From Nostoc sp. GT001 (GTDB lineage: Bacteria; Cyanobacteriota; Cyanobacteriia; Cyanobacteriales; Nostocaceae), in contig NZ_JAUDRJ010000003.1 of assembly GCF_030382115.1 (NCBI RefSeq), positions 463,554-478,015 on the forward strand: a stretch of DNA of 14,462 nucleotides, read 5' to 3'. The stretch's first letter is position 1, and every line of letters begins with the position of its first letter. Positions 1-7,093 of the stretch are shown here, piece by piece. The translations under genes and the position numbers were made by a program. The notes under the pieces are model-generated. The model was not told the origin of the DNA. It was given only the letters and a program-made list of their open reading frames with translations, and ran no database searches.

Positions 1-749
1 GCGTTTTTATGGTTAGTGAGTTGCTCGAATAGCTCTGGAAGATTTGCTTTTATCTTTTCGGGAATAGGTAAATCAACTCCGGCAACCCGTATTTTATTTT
101 CTCCTTCTAAGATTTTGCTAATTTGATCTGTTGCAGCTTCCAAATTGCCACGGGCTAACTTTCCCATTCCGCGTGCATAACTGAGTAAAGGATCGAATTC
201 AGCTAATGGTTGTGCAAATGTTTCTGTTAATGAGACGATTCTTATCAGTTCTGCTTCATTATTAAAATCCAATTTATCGAATTCCAATGCCAATTCATGA
301 GCTACCTTATTAGGCTGCGTGTATGCTAAAGCTGTCCACTGCTGGGTTAGAGCAAAATCTTGAATATCTGGATCTTTACTCTCAAGTTTTGGCCTTACAT
401 AGTCGAGTAAAAAGTTTGATAGTTCATTAATCCGCTGTTGACCAAATTTTTTATCTTCCTGCAAACGACTCAACAACAGATTTCGTACTGTTAAATCCAT
501 CTCGTATAGTTCATATCCGACTTCATTACACAAGCTTGAAACCAGCAAATCTGCTACTGCTACCCAAGGGATACCTAACACTTGGTCATCAATATCCCGT
601 TGGAACTGAACCCATAGACGATACAACAAATCTGGTGTGAGTGCTAAGGGAAAAGCAGCATGATATGCTAAATACAGATGAGCTTTGCCGAGTTTTGCAA
701 AAGACTCAATGCGTTGCTTCGCAATTTCTTCAAGTCTAATCTTACTCAT
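1..749 (-). CDS. Helical protein, fourth member of vWA-MoxR conflict operon (3' part outside window)
   Basis: I see an open frame from ATG at 749 to the left edge: 249 codons and no stop, so the C-terminus is missing. Its ATG overlaps the stop of the vWA gene (ATGA, 746-749), which implies translational coupling. The start reads MSKIRLEEIAKQRIESFAKL. The visible part looks all alpha-helical, with no P-loop, signal peptide or membrane segment. Its last visible stretch (VAGVDLPIPEKIKANLPELF) could be the end of a helical domain before a linker. Family knowledge: the third component of vWA-MoxR ternary systems (the vWA-MoxR-associated protein, VMAP) or an effector is encoded next to the vWA gene. 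The missing C-terminus may carry an effector module such as a peptidase or FGE-sulfatase-like domain, but that is inference. I do not recognise the domain itself with certainty. The coding assignment is firm; the role comes from context. Confidence 0.8.
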   Translation of the reverse strand, partial: MSKIRLEEIAKQRIESFAKLGKAHLYLAYHAAFPLALTPDLLYRLWVQFQRDIDDQVLGIPWVAVADLLVSSLCNEVGYELYEMDLTVRNLLLSRLQEDKKFGQQRINELSNFLLDYVRPKLESKDPDIQDFALTQQWTALAYTQPNKVAHELALEFDKLDFNNEAELIRIVSLTETFAQPLAEFDPLLSYARGMGKLARGNLEAATDQISKILEGENKIRVAGVDLPIPEKIKANLPELFEQLTNHKN

Positions 750-2206
750 ATTATTTGCCTCTCAAAGTTAGCAAAGCGTCCACGCAGCACAGCAATAGCA
801 TCCTGTAAACCTTGGTGGCTAAATTCAAACATGGGGACAAGATGGGCAATTTCTGCGGCTGTTGTACCAACCCAACGCTTTCTCGGCATAGGATTAAGCC
901 AAGCAACATAACGCACCCGTTGTTTCATTTGGGCAATAAATTGTTGAGTTAATTCGTAGCGTTCGTCGCTATATCTGCCACGAACAGCACCAGCATCACT
1001 AAAAATCAATACAGCAGTTCTATTTGAGCAAATATTGGTAACAATATTAGTGATTAATTCTGCTTGCTGATGATGAGGGTCGTGATAAAGATATTCAATA
1101 GGGCAATTATGAAAGTAGTAAATTCCAGATTTGCCCAAACGTCCCCCACGCAAGGCAGTTTCAGCCAACCGCCGTGATAGTGAGTGAAAAGGCACCATTG
1201 AACCATCTTGGTCAATTAGTAAGAGTAATTCTGATTTATTCACTCGACGCGGTATGAATACAGGTTCAAGCAATAAACCTTGGCATCCAATCTGGTGAAT
1301 AGTTGCTGCCATATCTAACTCTATTTTTGGCCCTTCACGTACTGGGTGGCGCAAGTAACGCCAAATTTGTTTCATTTGTCGCTCGGTTACAGGCAAATAC
1401 TCGCTAGTCAAAATGAGGCGGCTGGAAACAATTTCTTCATTTCTGTTGGTAGCTTCCAGAACTGCTTTGACTGCTTGTACCTCATCTTCTATGGTCTGGG
1501 TCAATTTTGCAGCCAGAGATGAATTAGTTGTAATGGGGGTTACTTGTGGAGAGGTACTTTCAGCAATGCGCTGTTGATTATTTCGCCTAACTAACCACCT
1601 AAAAATCATGGCTGTAACTAATAAAAAACTCCAAAAAAGCCAATCTGAATGGTTTGGGTTTGAGTTCGGCTTTCGTGTTGTAGTTGGCTGGGCTGTCGGG
1701 TTTGTAGTTGGTTTTGTGGTTGGCAATAGTATTGGATCTTGAATTGGTGTTTGAATTGGTATTAGTGTTTGAATTAGTTTTGATGTTTGACTTGGTATTA
1801 GTGTTTGAATTAGTTCTGATGTTTGACTTGGTATTAGTTTTTCAATTGGCTTTTGTGAAAAGAATCCAGCACCCAAGCCAATAGTAACTCCTACAATTCC
1901 TAAAATCAGGTAGCGGATAATTGGGGAAATTTTATGTTGTTCGGATTGTGTATGCAATATTTCCGCAGTTGGCAATGCAGGGTCATTAGCTATTACCAGT
2001 TCAAAATAATCTTCAAATAGCTTCTTTTCTTGTGATGATTTAACCCACAAAGTCTCACACAGACGTTTCAAAGCAGCTTGGTCATTAATTCCAAAGCCTG
2101 CTTGCATCGCTTGTAGAACTAACTGATACTCCTCTATGCCAAGTGGTAAGCCAGCATCGCACAGTTTGGTAAACAGTTCCAGCAGAGGCAAATCATTCAC
2201 GTCCAC
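746..2206 (-). CDS. vWA domain (CoxE-like) protein with two transmembrane segments
   Basis: 486 residues with a GTG start at 2206. This start overlaps the end of the MoxR gene by 14 bases. An in-frame GTG two codons later is also possible, and no strong Shine-Dalgarno separates them. Residues 1-75 form a helical N-terminal domain (GLPLGIEEYQLVLQAMQAGF) like that of CoxE-type/SAV_2336-like vWA proteins. A hydrophobic segment follows at about 96-116. Residues 117-187 are Ile/Gln/Thr/Pro-rich low complexity, and a second hydrophobic segment lies at about 188-206. The vWA domain spans about 320-475, with a MIDAS-like motif D332-Q-D334-G-S336 and a later conserved Asp in FSDAGA (D404). Family knowledge: a vWA protein works with a MoxR ATPase as a metal-dependent scaffold or switch. 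Two membrane passes would leave both end domains on the same side and the Thr/Pro loop on the other. Role in a conflict system is inferred from neighbours; domain identity is well supported. Confidence 0.85.
   Translation of the reverse strand: MDVNDLPLLELFTKLCDAGLPLGIEEYQLVLQAMQAGFGINDQAALKRLCETLWVKSSQEKKLFEDYFELVIANDPALPTAEILHTQSEQHKISPIIRYLILGIVGVTIGLGAGFFSQKPIEKLIPSQTSELIQTLIPSQTSKLIQTLIPIQTPIQDPILLPTTKPTTNPTAQPTTTRKPNSNPNHSDWLFWSFLLVTAMIFRWLVRRNNQQRIAESTSPQVTPITTNSSLAAKLTQTIEDEVQAVKAVLEATNRNEEIVSSRLILTSEYLPVTERQMKQIWRYLRHPVREGPKIELDMAATIHQIGCQGLLLEPVFIPRRVNKSELLLLIDQDGSMVPFHSLSRRLAETALRGGRLGKSGIYYFHNCPIEYLYHDPHHQQAELITNIVTNICSNRTAVLIFSDAGAVRGRYSDERYELTQQFIAQMKQRVRYVAWLNPMPRKRWVGTTAAEIAHLVPMFEFSHQGLQDAIAVLRGRFANFERQII
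1758..1849 (-). repeat. 36-bp in-frame tandem repeat inside the vWA gene
   Basis: Two 36-bp units (1758-1793 and 1794-1829) differ at one base, and a partial third unit begins at 1830. They encode a 12-residue unit, IPSQTSKLIQTL or close variants, in the loop between the two hydrophobic segments. Since 36 is a multiple of three, copy-number changes keep the frame, so this linker length can vary between strains. The repeat blends into a Thr/Pro-rich stretch read from just to the left. Confidence 0.9.
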
Positions 2207-3128
2207 GGCTTTGTCTCAAATAACGTAAATGGTCATCCCACCTTTTCAGCAACACGCCAGCATAAGGTATCTTGCCATCCAGTTTTGCTAGAGCTTCATC
2301 TTCAGGATAACGGCGCAGAACGCGAAACCAATCAATTAATTCGCTAGTGCTGACCTTTTTGCCAGCCTCCCCCTTGTCTTCTTGCATTTTCTCCCGCAGA
2401 CGCCAGAAGCTATCTATGGCTTGCTTCACCAAAGCTTCGGGTGAAGTAGGAAACAGAGCATTAACAATTTCTATTAATCGCTCACGACTTGGAAATTCCA
2501 CATAGTGAAACAAACATCGACGCAAGAAGGCATCCGGTAAATCCTTCTCATCATTACTGGTGATTAAAACAATTGGTGCTGCTTTGGCCTCAATTTTTTG
2601 TCCTGTTTCTTCGACAAAGAATCGTTTTTGGTCTAATTCCAATAGCAAATCATTAGGAAAATCAATATCAGCTTTATCAATTTCATCAATTAACACTACC
2701 CTGCGCTGCTGTTGCTGAAATGCTCGTCCTAATGGCTCCCAGCGTACATAGCTAGTCGGGTCATCAATTCGCAGAATTTGTTCTGGTGTTAGGCGACTGG
2801 AGGTTGCAAGTTGGGCATCACGCAACCGTCCCACGGCATCGTAAATATACAAACCATCCCGCGCTCGACTGGTGGATTTAACATACCAAGCTTCTAATTT
2901 CAAATCTAGCTCGTAGGCAACTGCACTTGCCAGTAAAGTCTTCCCACATCCTGGTTCTCCCTTCAGTAGTAAGGGGCGTTCTAAGTAAATCGCCAAATTC
3001 ACCGCTTCTACCAGTTCGGGATTAGGAAAATAGGGATATAAAAGCTGTCCGTTCGCGCCTCTTTCTCCCAACTGTGGCTGAACTTTACCTGTATATTCCA
3101 AGAGTTTTCCACCTACGGCTTGAACCAT
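2193..3128 (-). CDS. MoxR-family AAA+ ATPase
   Basis: 311 residues from the chosen ATG at 3128. A GGGAG (3134-3138) lies 5 bases upstream of this ATG, whereas the earlier in-frame ATG at 3140 has no such site. Counting from ATG 3140, Walker A is GEPGCGKT (61-68), Walker B is VVLIDEID (148-155), sensor 1 is ITSND (N196), and the arginine pair of LRRCLF (207-208) fits the Arg finger. The C-terminal helical lid runs to about 315, a usual length for MoxR. MoxR ATPases form rings that remodel partner proteins, commonly vWA proteins, and the next gene overlaps this one by 14 bases and encodes a vWA domain. The 5' end also overlaps the upstream iSTAND-like gene. Expression is probably coupled along the whole operon. 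Role in a conflict system is inference from neighbours. Confidence 0.93.
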   Translation of the reverse strand: MVQAVGGKLLEYTGKVQPQLGERGANGQLLYPYFPNPELVEAVNLAIYLERPLLLKGEPGCGKTLLASAVAYELDLKLEAWYVKSTSRARDGLYIYDAVGRLRDAQLATSSRLTPEQILRIDDPTSYVRWEPLGRAFQQQQRRVVLIDEIDKADIDFPNDLLLELDQKRFFVEETGQKIEAKAAPIVLITSNDEKDLPDAFLRRCLFHYVEFPSRERLIEIVNALFPTSPEALVKQAIDSFWRLREKMQEDKGEAGKKVSTSELIDWFRVLRRYPEDEALAKLDGKIPYAGVLLKRWDDHLRYLRQSRGRE

Positions 3129-4095
3129 ATTTGCTCCCATTCACAATTAGACAAGCGACAAATTTCTTGTAAGGCGGGTTCTGGAATACCATTCCACTTT
3201 TTTGGAGTATGTCACGTACTGCTTCATCTACCTCTACCTCTGTTGCCAAGTCGATTAACAGTTCCTCGGCTTCATACTTTATCCAAGTAACTAGCTCATT
3301 TTCGGAAAATTCGGTAATCATAGGTAGCTTAATAGGGGTATCCGGTTCCCAATCTGGGTTGAGTTGCTCTGCAAAAGAAATATTCCAACTGCCCACACAG
3401 CCCTCATTGTCAACCAAAAACATGAATAGCTGGAATTGATTGGTTTGTCTAGTAGTCTCCCTAGCTTTAGTCACCAATGGAAACCAGAACTTAAGGATCA
3501 TTTCTTGTAAAAAAGCTTCAGACAGGTGATTCACATTGTCAAAAATCAGCAAGATGGTTTGAGTTCGCGACCATTTATACACTCTTTCTATAATGTCTGA
3601 GTTTGAGCTTCCCCAGCCAAGACCGACCCCATAGCTAAGTTCACGCCATAGTGCAGCAACATCACTTCTACGGGCAATGCGGGTAAGGTTAATCACCACT
3701 CTCTTAGCGTTAACGTTATTGCTAACATACTTTGACACCAACCGATTCAATAACCAGCCTTGTCCATACCACAGTGAGCCATGAATCAGGAAAGCTGCTA
3801 CAGAATGAGCTTTAATAAATTGTCGGAATGCTCCCGTCTGAGTTTGATATCCCAATTTCAATAAAGCACGATACACCCTTCCACTAGATAAAGCTTGTTC
3901 TAGTGCATCAAGCTGTTGAGTGAGTTCGTTGAGTTGTGTTTCTGTTTGTTCAATTTCCTTTTCGAGCTGGAAGCGAGTGGCAGTGCTTGCCTCGATTGCA
4001 CAAGCACACCGTAGTTTTTTTTCCTTCTCTATCAGTAAGTTACGCTGCTGTTCTAATGCTTGGCGTCTACGCTCTAAGTACTGTTCATCGGACAT
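3085..4095 (-). CDS. Coiled coil plus inactive-STAND-like protein, first gene of the conflict operon; probable 3' frameshift
   Basis: As read, 336 residues from ATG 4095. Residues 5-70 are a charged heptad-like coiled coil (EKEIEQTETQLNELTQQLDA). A linker follows, then an NTPase-like fold from about 98. The Walker A position reads HGSLWYGQGW (105-114), keeping glycines but lacking the Lys-Ser/Thr of a working P-loop. A Walker-B-like strand is ILLIFDNVNHL (181-191). This matches the inactive STAND (iSTAND) domains reported in bacterial conflict systems, where the N-terminal part acts as an effector-associated adaptor. The last 37 residues (after K299) look unnatural. The -1 frame from the A6 tract at 3198-3203 instead reads NGIPEPALQEICRLSNCEW and stops at 3113, giving about 327 residues. 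I think the gene originally ended at 3113. No clear Shine-Dalgarno precedes ATG 4095. Confidence 0.75.
   Translation of the reverse strand: MSDEQYLERRRQALEQQRNLLIEKEKKLRCACAIEASTATRFQLEKEIEQTETQLNELTQQLDALEQALSSGRVYRALLKLGYQTQTGAFRQFIKAHSVAAFLIHGSLWYGQGWLLNRLVSKYVSNNVNAKRVVINLTRIARRSDVAALWRELSYGVGLGWGSSNSDIIERVYKWSRTQTILLIFDNVNHLSEAFLQEMILKFWFPLVTKARETTRQTNQFQLFMFLVDNEGCVGSWNISFAEQLNPDWEPDTPIKLPMITEFSENELVTWIKYEAEELLIDLATEVEVDEAVRDILQKSGMVFQNPPYKKFVACLIVNGSKYGSSRRWKTLGIYR
3134..3138 (-). promoter_or_regulatory. Ribosome binding site that decides the MoxR start
   Basis: GGGAG on the minus strand, 5 bases before ATG 3128. The longer alternative start at 3140 is preceded by AATTGTGA, with no purine-rich anti-16S match. 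This supports the shorter MoxR protein starting MVQAVGGKLLEYTGK. Confidence 0.6.
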
Positions 4096-4163
4096 TCAAT
4101 TACTTTTTTAGTGAATAATCTTTACTCAAAAGGAGTAGCCAGAATGTTGATGCAGCAATCTGA

Positions 4164-4171
4164 GCGATCGC
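4164..4171. repeat. HIP1 octamer GCGATCGC
   Basis: One of nine exact copies in the window. The others are at 5541, 5741, 6717, 9215, 11021, 11236, 11796 and 13123. HIP1 is a highly iterated palindrome of many cyanobacterial genomes. This copy lies in the 226-base spacer (4096-4321) upstream of the conflict operon, in which I see nothing else that I can name. Confidence 0.9.
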
Positions 4172-4321
4172 CTTTTGTTTCAATAGCTGAAACATCATGC
4201 TGACAATAGATATAACTTATGTAGTTTCTTATAAAAGTAATTTACCACTTCCAGACCTAGTATAAAAATCTGGTTTAGATAGTCCGCTTTTACCTAAGCC
4301 AGCAAATTAGATGTTAGCCGA

Positions 4322-5002
4322 TCATTGCTCACTAGGATTTAATACAACGATAATTTCTGCTAGCCTGACTCCCAAACGTTTCCAGTGGGGATTGCTAGAG
4401 GAAAAAGTACTATCCCCTAACACTGCTTGGTAGTCATTGGGAAACTTTTCATAAGCATTGGGAGCAGCGTTTACTCGTAAAATGAGTTTGCCTTGATAAC
4501 GGGATAATTTACTACTATCCAACAAGATAGTACCGCCGTAATCCCACTCCAATCCATAGAGTTTAAAGTTACCTAACTTCTTACGTAACTCGCTCAATGG
4601 TGTTCCAATACCGATACCTTCGGGGGTTTTCCAAGCTGAACCCAAGTTACGCACATCTAGAGGTTTGGTACGAGTATTATCACTCCAAACTACTAGCAGA
4701 GAGCGTCCCTGATTTAGATTTACCTGAGTAGCTGCAAAACTACCTATTCCTTCAGCACCAGAGATAGTTTTATCAACGAGATGGGATACACCAAACAGTC
4801 TGACTAAATCCTGCTTGGTGGTTTTGCGTGTTATCAGGCTAACTCTTTCCCCAGGAACAATTAAGGTATCTTTTAAGGGTTGCGATTTAGCAACAGTAAT
4901 TGGGTGATTGATTTTCTGGGGTAGTGCAAAGGCTTGGTTTGCTGAATAGTTTAGCAGTAAAGCTAAAGTAGCTGTAGCAATCCCTTTGAGCGATGAATTC
5001 AT
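4322..5002 (-). CDS. Exported protein of unknown function
   Basis: 226 residues from ATG 5002. A classical signal peptide is visible: K6, a hydrophobic stretch (IATATLALLLNY) and an AFA site, so cleavage is likely after A26. The mature protein, about 200 residues, has no further membrane segment and no cysteine. It contains GVSHLVDKT and GIGIGTPLSELRKKLG. The latter looks like the 'low-threshold' turn seen in small periplasmic alpha/beta proteins, but I cannot name a family. It lies 95 bases after the split P1B ATPase and on the same strand, so it may be co-transcribed; a short hairpin sits between them. A periplasmic partner of metal export would be pure inference. No strong Shine-Dalgarno is seen before the start. 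Confidence 0.8.
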   Translation of the reverse strand: MNSSLKGIATATLALLLNYSANQAFALPQKINHPITVAKSQPLKDTLIVPGERVSLITRKTTKQDLVRLFGVSHLVDKTISGAEGIGSFAATQVNLNQGRSLLVVWSDNTRTKPLDVRNLGSAWKTPEGIGIGTPLSELRKKLGNFKLYGLEWDYGGTILLDSSKLSRYQGKLILRVNAAPNAYEKFPNDYQAVLGDSTFSSSNPHWKRLGVRLAEIIVVLNPSEQ

Positions 5003-5026
5003 AGGTTTTACTATTGGTTAGTAGAA

Positions 5027-5047
5027 TATGAGTGAGGAGTACTCATA
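5027..5047. other. Small hairpin between ATPase and exported protein gene
   Basis: TATGAGT (5027-5033) and ACTCATA (5041-5047) are perfect 7-base arms around a 7-base loop. No T-tract follows on the minus strand, so an intrinsic terminator is not well supported. It could be an operator or an mRNA processing hairpin. Confidence 0.4.
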
Positions 5048-5097
5048 ATTTAACTACTACAAATTACCAATTAAAGATTCCCGATTTTATAATAACT

Positions 5098-5472
5098 TTA
5101 TTTCATCGCTCTAGTTGCGTTTAAAATTGCCAGCATTGCTACTCCAACATCAGCAAATACAGCTTCCCACATTGTCGCTATCCCTAAAATACCCAATCCA
5201 ATAAATACACCTTTAATTGCTAACGCAAACCCAATATTTTGCCAAACAATTTGCCTTGTTTTTCTGGCGATTTGGATTGCTTCTGCAACTTTGGATGGTG
5301 CATCTGTCACGATTACAATATCAGCAGTTTCGATCGCTGCATCTGAGCCTAATCCACCCATTGCCATACCAACATCTGCTCTAGCAATCACTGGTGCATC
5401 ATTAATTCCATCCCCAACAAAGGCAACTTTACCATGCTTGTCAGGCGGTGCTGAGTAACTTCTCAATGGCAT
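5098..5472 (-). CDS. C-terminal part of P1B-type heavy-metal ATPase (second frame)
   Basis: 124 residues in the frame +1 to the main ATPase frame, overlapping it by 32 bases. It contains the end of the P domain (VGDGINDAP, residues 19-27), GMAMGGLGSDAAIETAD, and the last two membrane helices (about 73-95 and 103-120, with the conserved Asp of ADVGV). These parts are needed for phosphorylation-domain Mg binding and transport, so the upstream part alone cannot work. The ATG at 5472 has no good ribosome binding site, and its first 10 residues (MPLRSYSAPP) are likely artefactual. Joining at GCC-T-GAC (5441-5446 area) would give STADKHGKVAFVGDG and a protein of about 664 residues, normal for this family. 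Either a true frameshift mutation or a sequence error is the simplest reading. Confidence 0.85.
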   Translation of the reverse strand: MPLRSYSAPPDKHGKVAFVGDGINDAPVIARADVGMAMGGLGSDAAIETADIVIVTDAPSKVAEAIQIARKTRQIVWQNIGFALAIKGVFIGLGILGIATMWEAVFADVGVAMLAILNATRAMK

Positions 5473-7093
5473 TAACTTTTTCTTCAGGTAATAACTCTGC
5501 TTCGTAGGTATCTATGCCAAGCTGTTGAGCAATGCGGGAAGCGATCGCTTGATTATCTCCTGTCAACATTACTGTTCTCTCTACGCCCATGCGCTTGAGT
5601 GCTTGAATAGCAAGTCTTGCATCTTCTTTGAGTTCATCAGCAATCACAATATATCCAGCGTAAATATTATCTACTGCTAGGTGAATAACTGTTCCTTCTA
5701 ACTGGCAATTATCGTGAGAAATCTTCTCTCTATGCAATAGGCGATCGCTTCCCGCTATTACTACCTTATTTTCAATCTTGGCTCGAATTCCATAGCCTGC
5801 TATTTCTTCATAATCTCCAATCTCAAATTCATCAATTTTTCCACCATAAGCCTTGCAGATAGATTGTGCGATGGGATGATTTGAGTGCGATTCTACTTTG
5901 GCAGCTAATTGCAACAGTTCTTGTTTATTCCAGCCATTTAATGGGACTATTTCTACTACTTTGAATACCCCTTTTGTTAAGGTTCCAGTTTTATCAAAAA
6001 CCACTGTATTAACTGCATTTAAAGTATCTAAAAAAGTAGAGCCTTTAACCAAAATACCACGTTTAGCTGCACCTCCTACACCTCCAAAGTAACCTAATGG
6101 AATACTGATAACGAGTCCACACGGACAGGAGATAACTAGTAAAATTAGGGCACGATAAACCCATTCGGAAGAAGTTGCACCCGAAATGAATAAAGGAGGT
6201 AATATTGCAACTGCTAAAGATGTAAAAACTACGATTGGGGTGTAATATCGGGCAAATTTAGTAATAAACTTTTCTGTAGCTGCTTTTTTGCTTTTGGCAT
6301 TTTGCACCAAGTCTAAAATCTTAGCAATGGAAGATTCATCAAATAGTTTTGTGACTCTAATGACGAGCGCACCTATTTTATTAATCGTCCCAGCAAAAAC
6401 TGTTTCTCCAATTATTACCGTTCGTGGTACAGATTCTCCAGTTAATGCAGATGTATCAATTTGCGAATTCCCATCTATAATTTCGCCATCTAAGGGAATC
6501 TTTTCTCCAGGCTTGACAATAATAATATCGCCAATATTTACTGTTTCTGGCGATACTTTCTTCAGTTTTCCTTCTACTTGAATATTTGCATAGTCTGGGC
6601 GGATTTCCAATAATGATTTGATCGAATTACGAGAACGACTGACGGCAACATCTTGAAACAATTCTCCAATTTTATAAAATAACATGACTCCGACAGCTTC
6701 GGGTAATTTATGAATTGCGATCGCCCCTAATGTTGCTACTGTCATTAAAAACGTTTCATCAAATATTCTACCTCTGACTATATTGCGCCCAGCAGTTTTT
6801 AAAACACTCCATCCACTTAATAAATAAGCAGGAATGAAAAGCAGATATTCACCTATTGAGTAGAATGTATTGTGTAATTGATTTTCAAAAATTACACCAG
6901 GTGCATATAAACTTAAAATTGCTACCAAAAGCAATATCTCATTTTTCAGATTGAATTCTCCACCGTGTTCGTGATTGTGGTCATGGTTATGATTCTCATC
7001 ATGATTGTGATTATGAACATGGTTATGATTCTCGTGATGGTCATGTTCACAGCTACAACAATCTGAAGATTCCGAATGTACTTTCTGCTTCAT
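5441..7093 (-). CDS. N-terminal and central part of Zn/Cd/Co-type P1B ATPase, interrupted by TGA
   Basis: 550 residues from ATG 7093. The protein is an integral membrane metal efflux pump of the ZntA/CadA type. Residues 17-43 hold 13 histidines (HDHHENHNHVHNH), and C12, C13 and C15 precede them. The usual CxxC metal-binding domain is absent. Membrane helices follow, with the A-domain motif TGES (218-221), the metal-site motif SCPCGL (CPC 323-325), phosphorylation site DKTGT (367-371), nucleotide-binding SHSNHP (HP 406-407) and GDN (512-514). The frame ends at TGA 5441-5443, before the GDGIND hinge, which is found in the +1 frame. CPC with this motif set points to divalent Zn, Cd, Co or Pb rather than Cu. 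A promoter is not convincing: a weak TTGTAA/17/TACATT lies upstream. Anything downstream of the break depends on frameshifting or is lost, so this may be a pseudogene. Confidence 0.92.
   Translation of the reverse strand: MKQKVHSESSDCCSCEHDHHENHNHVHNHNHDENHNHDHNHEHGGEFNLKNEILLLVAILSLYAPGVIFENQLHNTFYSIGEYLLFIPAYLLSGWSVLKTAGRNIVRGRIFDETFLMTVATLGAIAIHKLPEAVGVMLFYKIGELFQDVAVSRSRNSIKSLLEIRPDYANIQVEGKLKKVSPETVNIGDIIIVKPGEKIPLDGEIIDGNSQIDTSALTGESVPRTVIIGETVFAGTINKIGALVIRVTKLFDESSIAKILDLVQNAKSKKAATEKFITKFARYYTPIVVFTSLAVAILPPLFISGATSSEWVYRALILLVISCPCGLVISIPLGYFGGVGGAAKRGILVKGSTFLDTLNAVNTVVFDKTGTLTKGVFKVVEIVPLNGWNKQELLQLAAKVESHSNHPIAQSICKAYGGKIDEFEIGDYEEIAGYGIRAKIENKVVIAGSDRLLHREKISHDNCQLEGTVIHLAVDNIYAGYIVIADELKEDARLAIQALKRMGVERTVMLTGDNQAIASRIAQQLGIDTYEAELLPEEKVNAIEKLLSTA
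6965..7045 (-). other. His-rich metal-binding tail coding region
   Basis: Encodes residues 17-43 of the ATPase, mostly His-Asn and His-Asp pairs with 13 His in 27 residues. It probably substitutes for the missing CxxC metal-binding domain as a cytoplasmic metal sensor. At the DNA level it is a degenerate repeat of the CAT/CAC and AAT/GAT type, prone to copy-number change. Confidence 0.85.

Noticed and set aside
5441..5446. Selenocysteine or programmed prfB-type frameshift at TGA C
   Set aside because: The codon does not fall at a catalytic Cys position and no SD-like stimulator is near; an indel is simpler.
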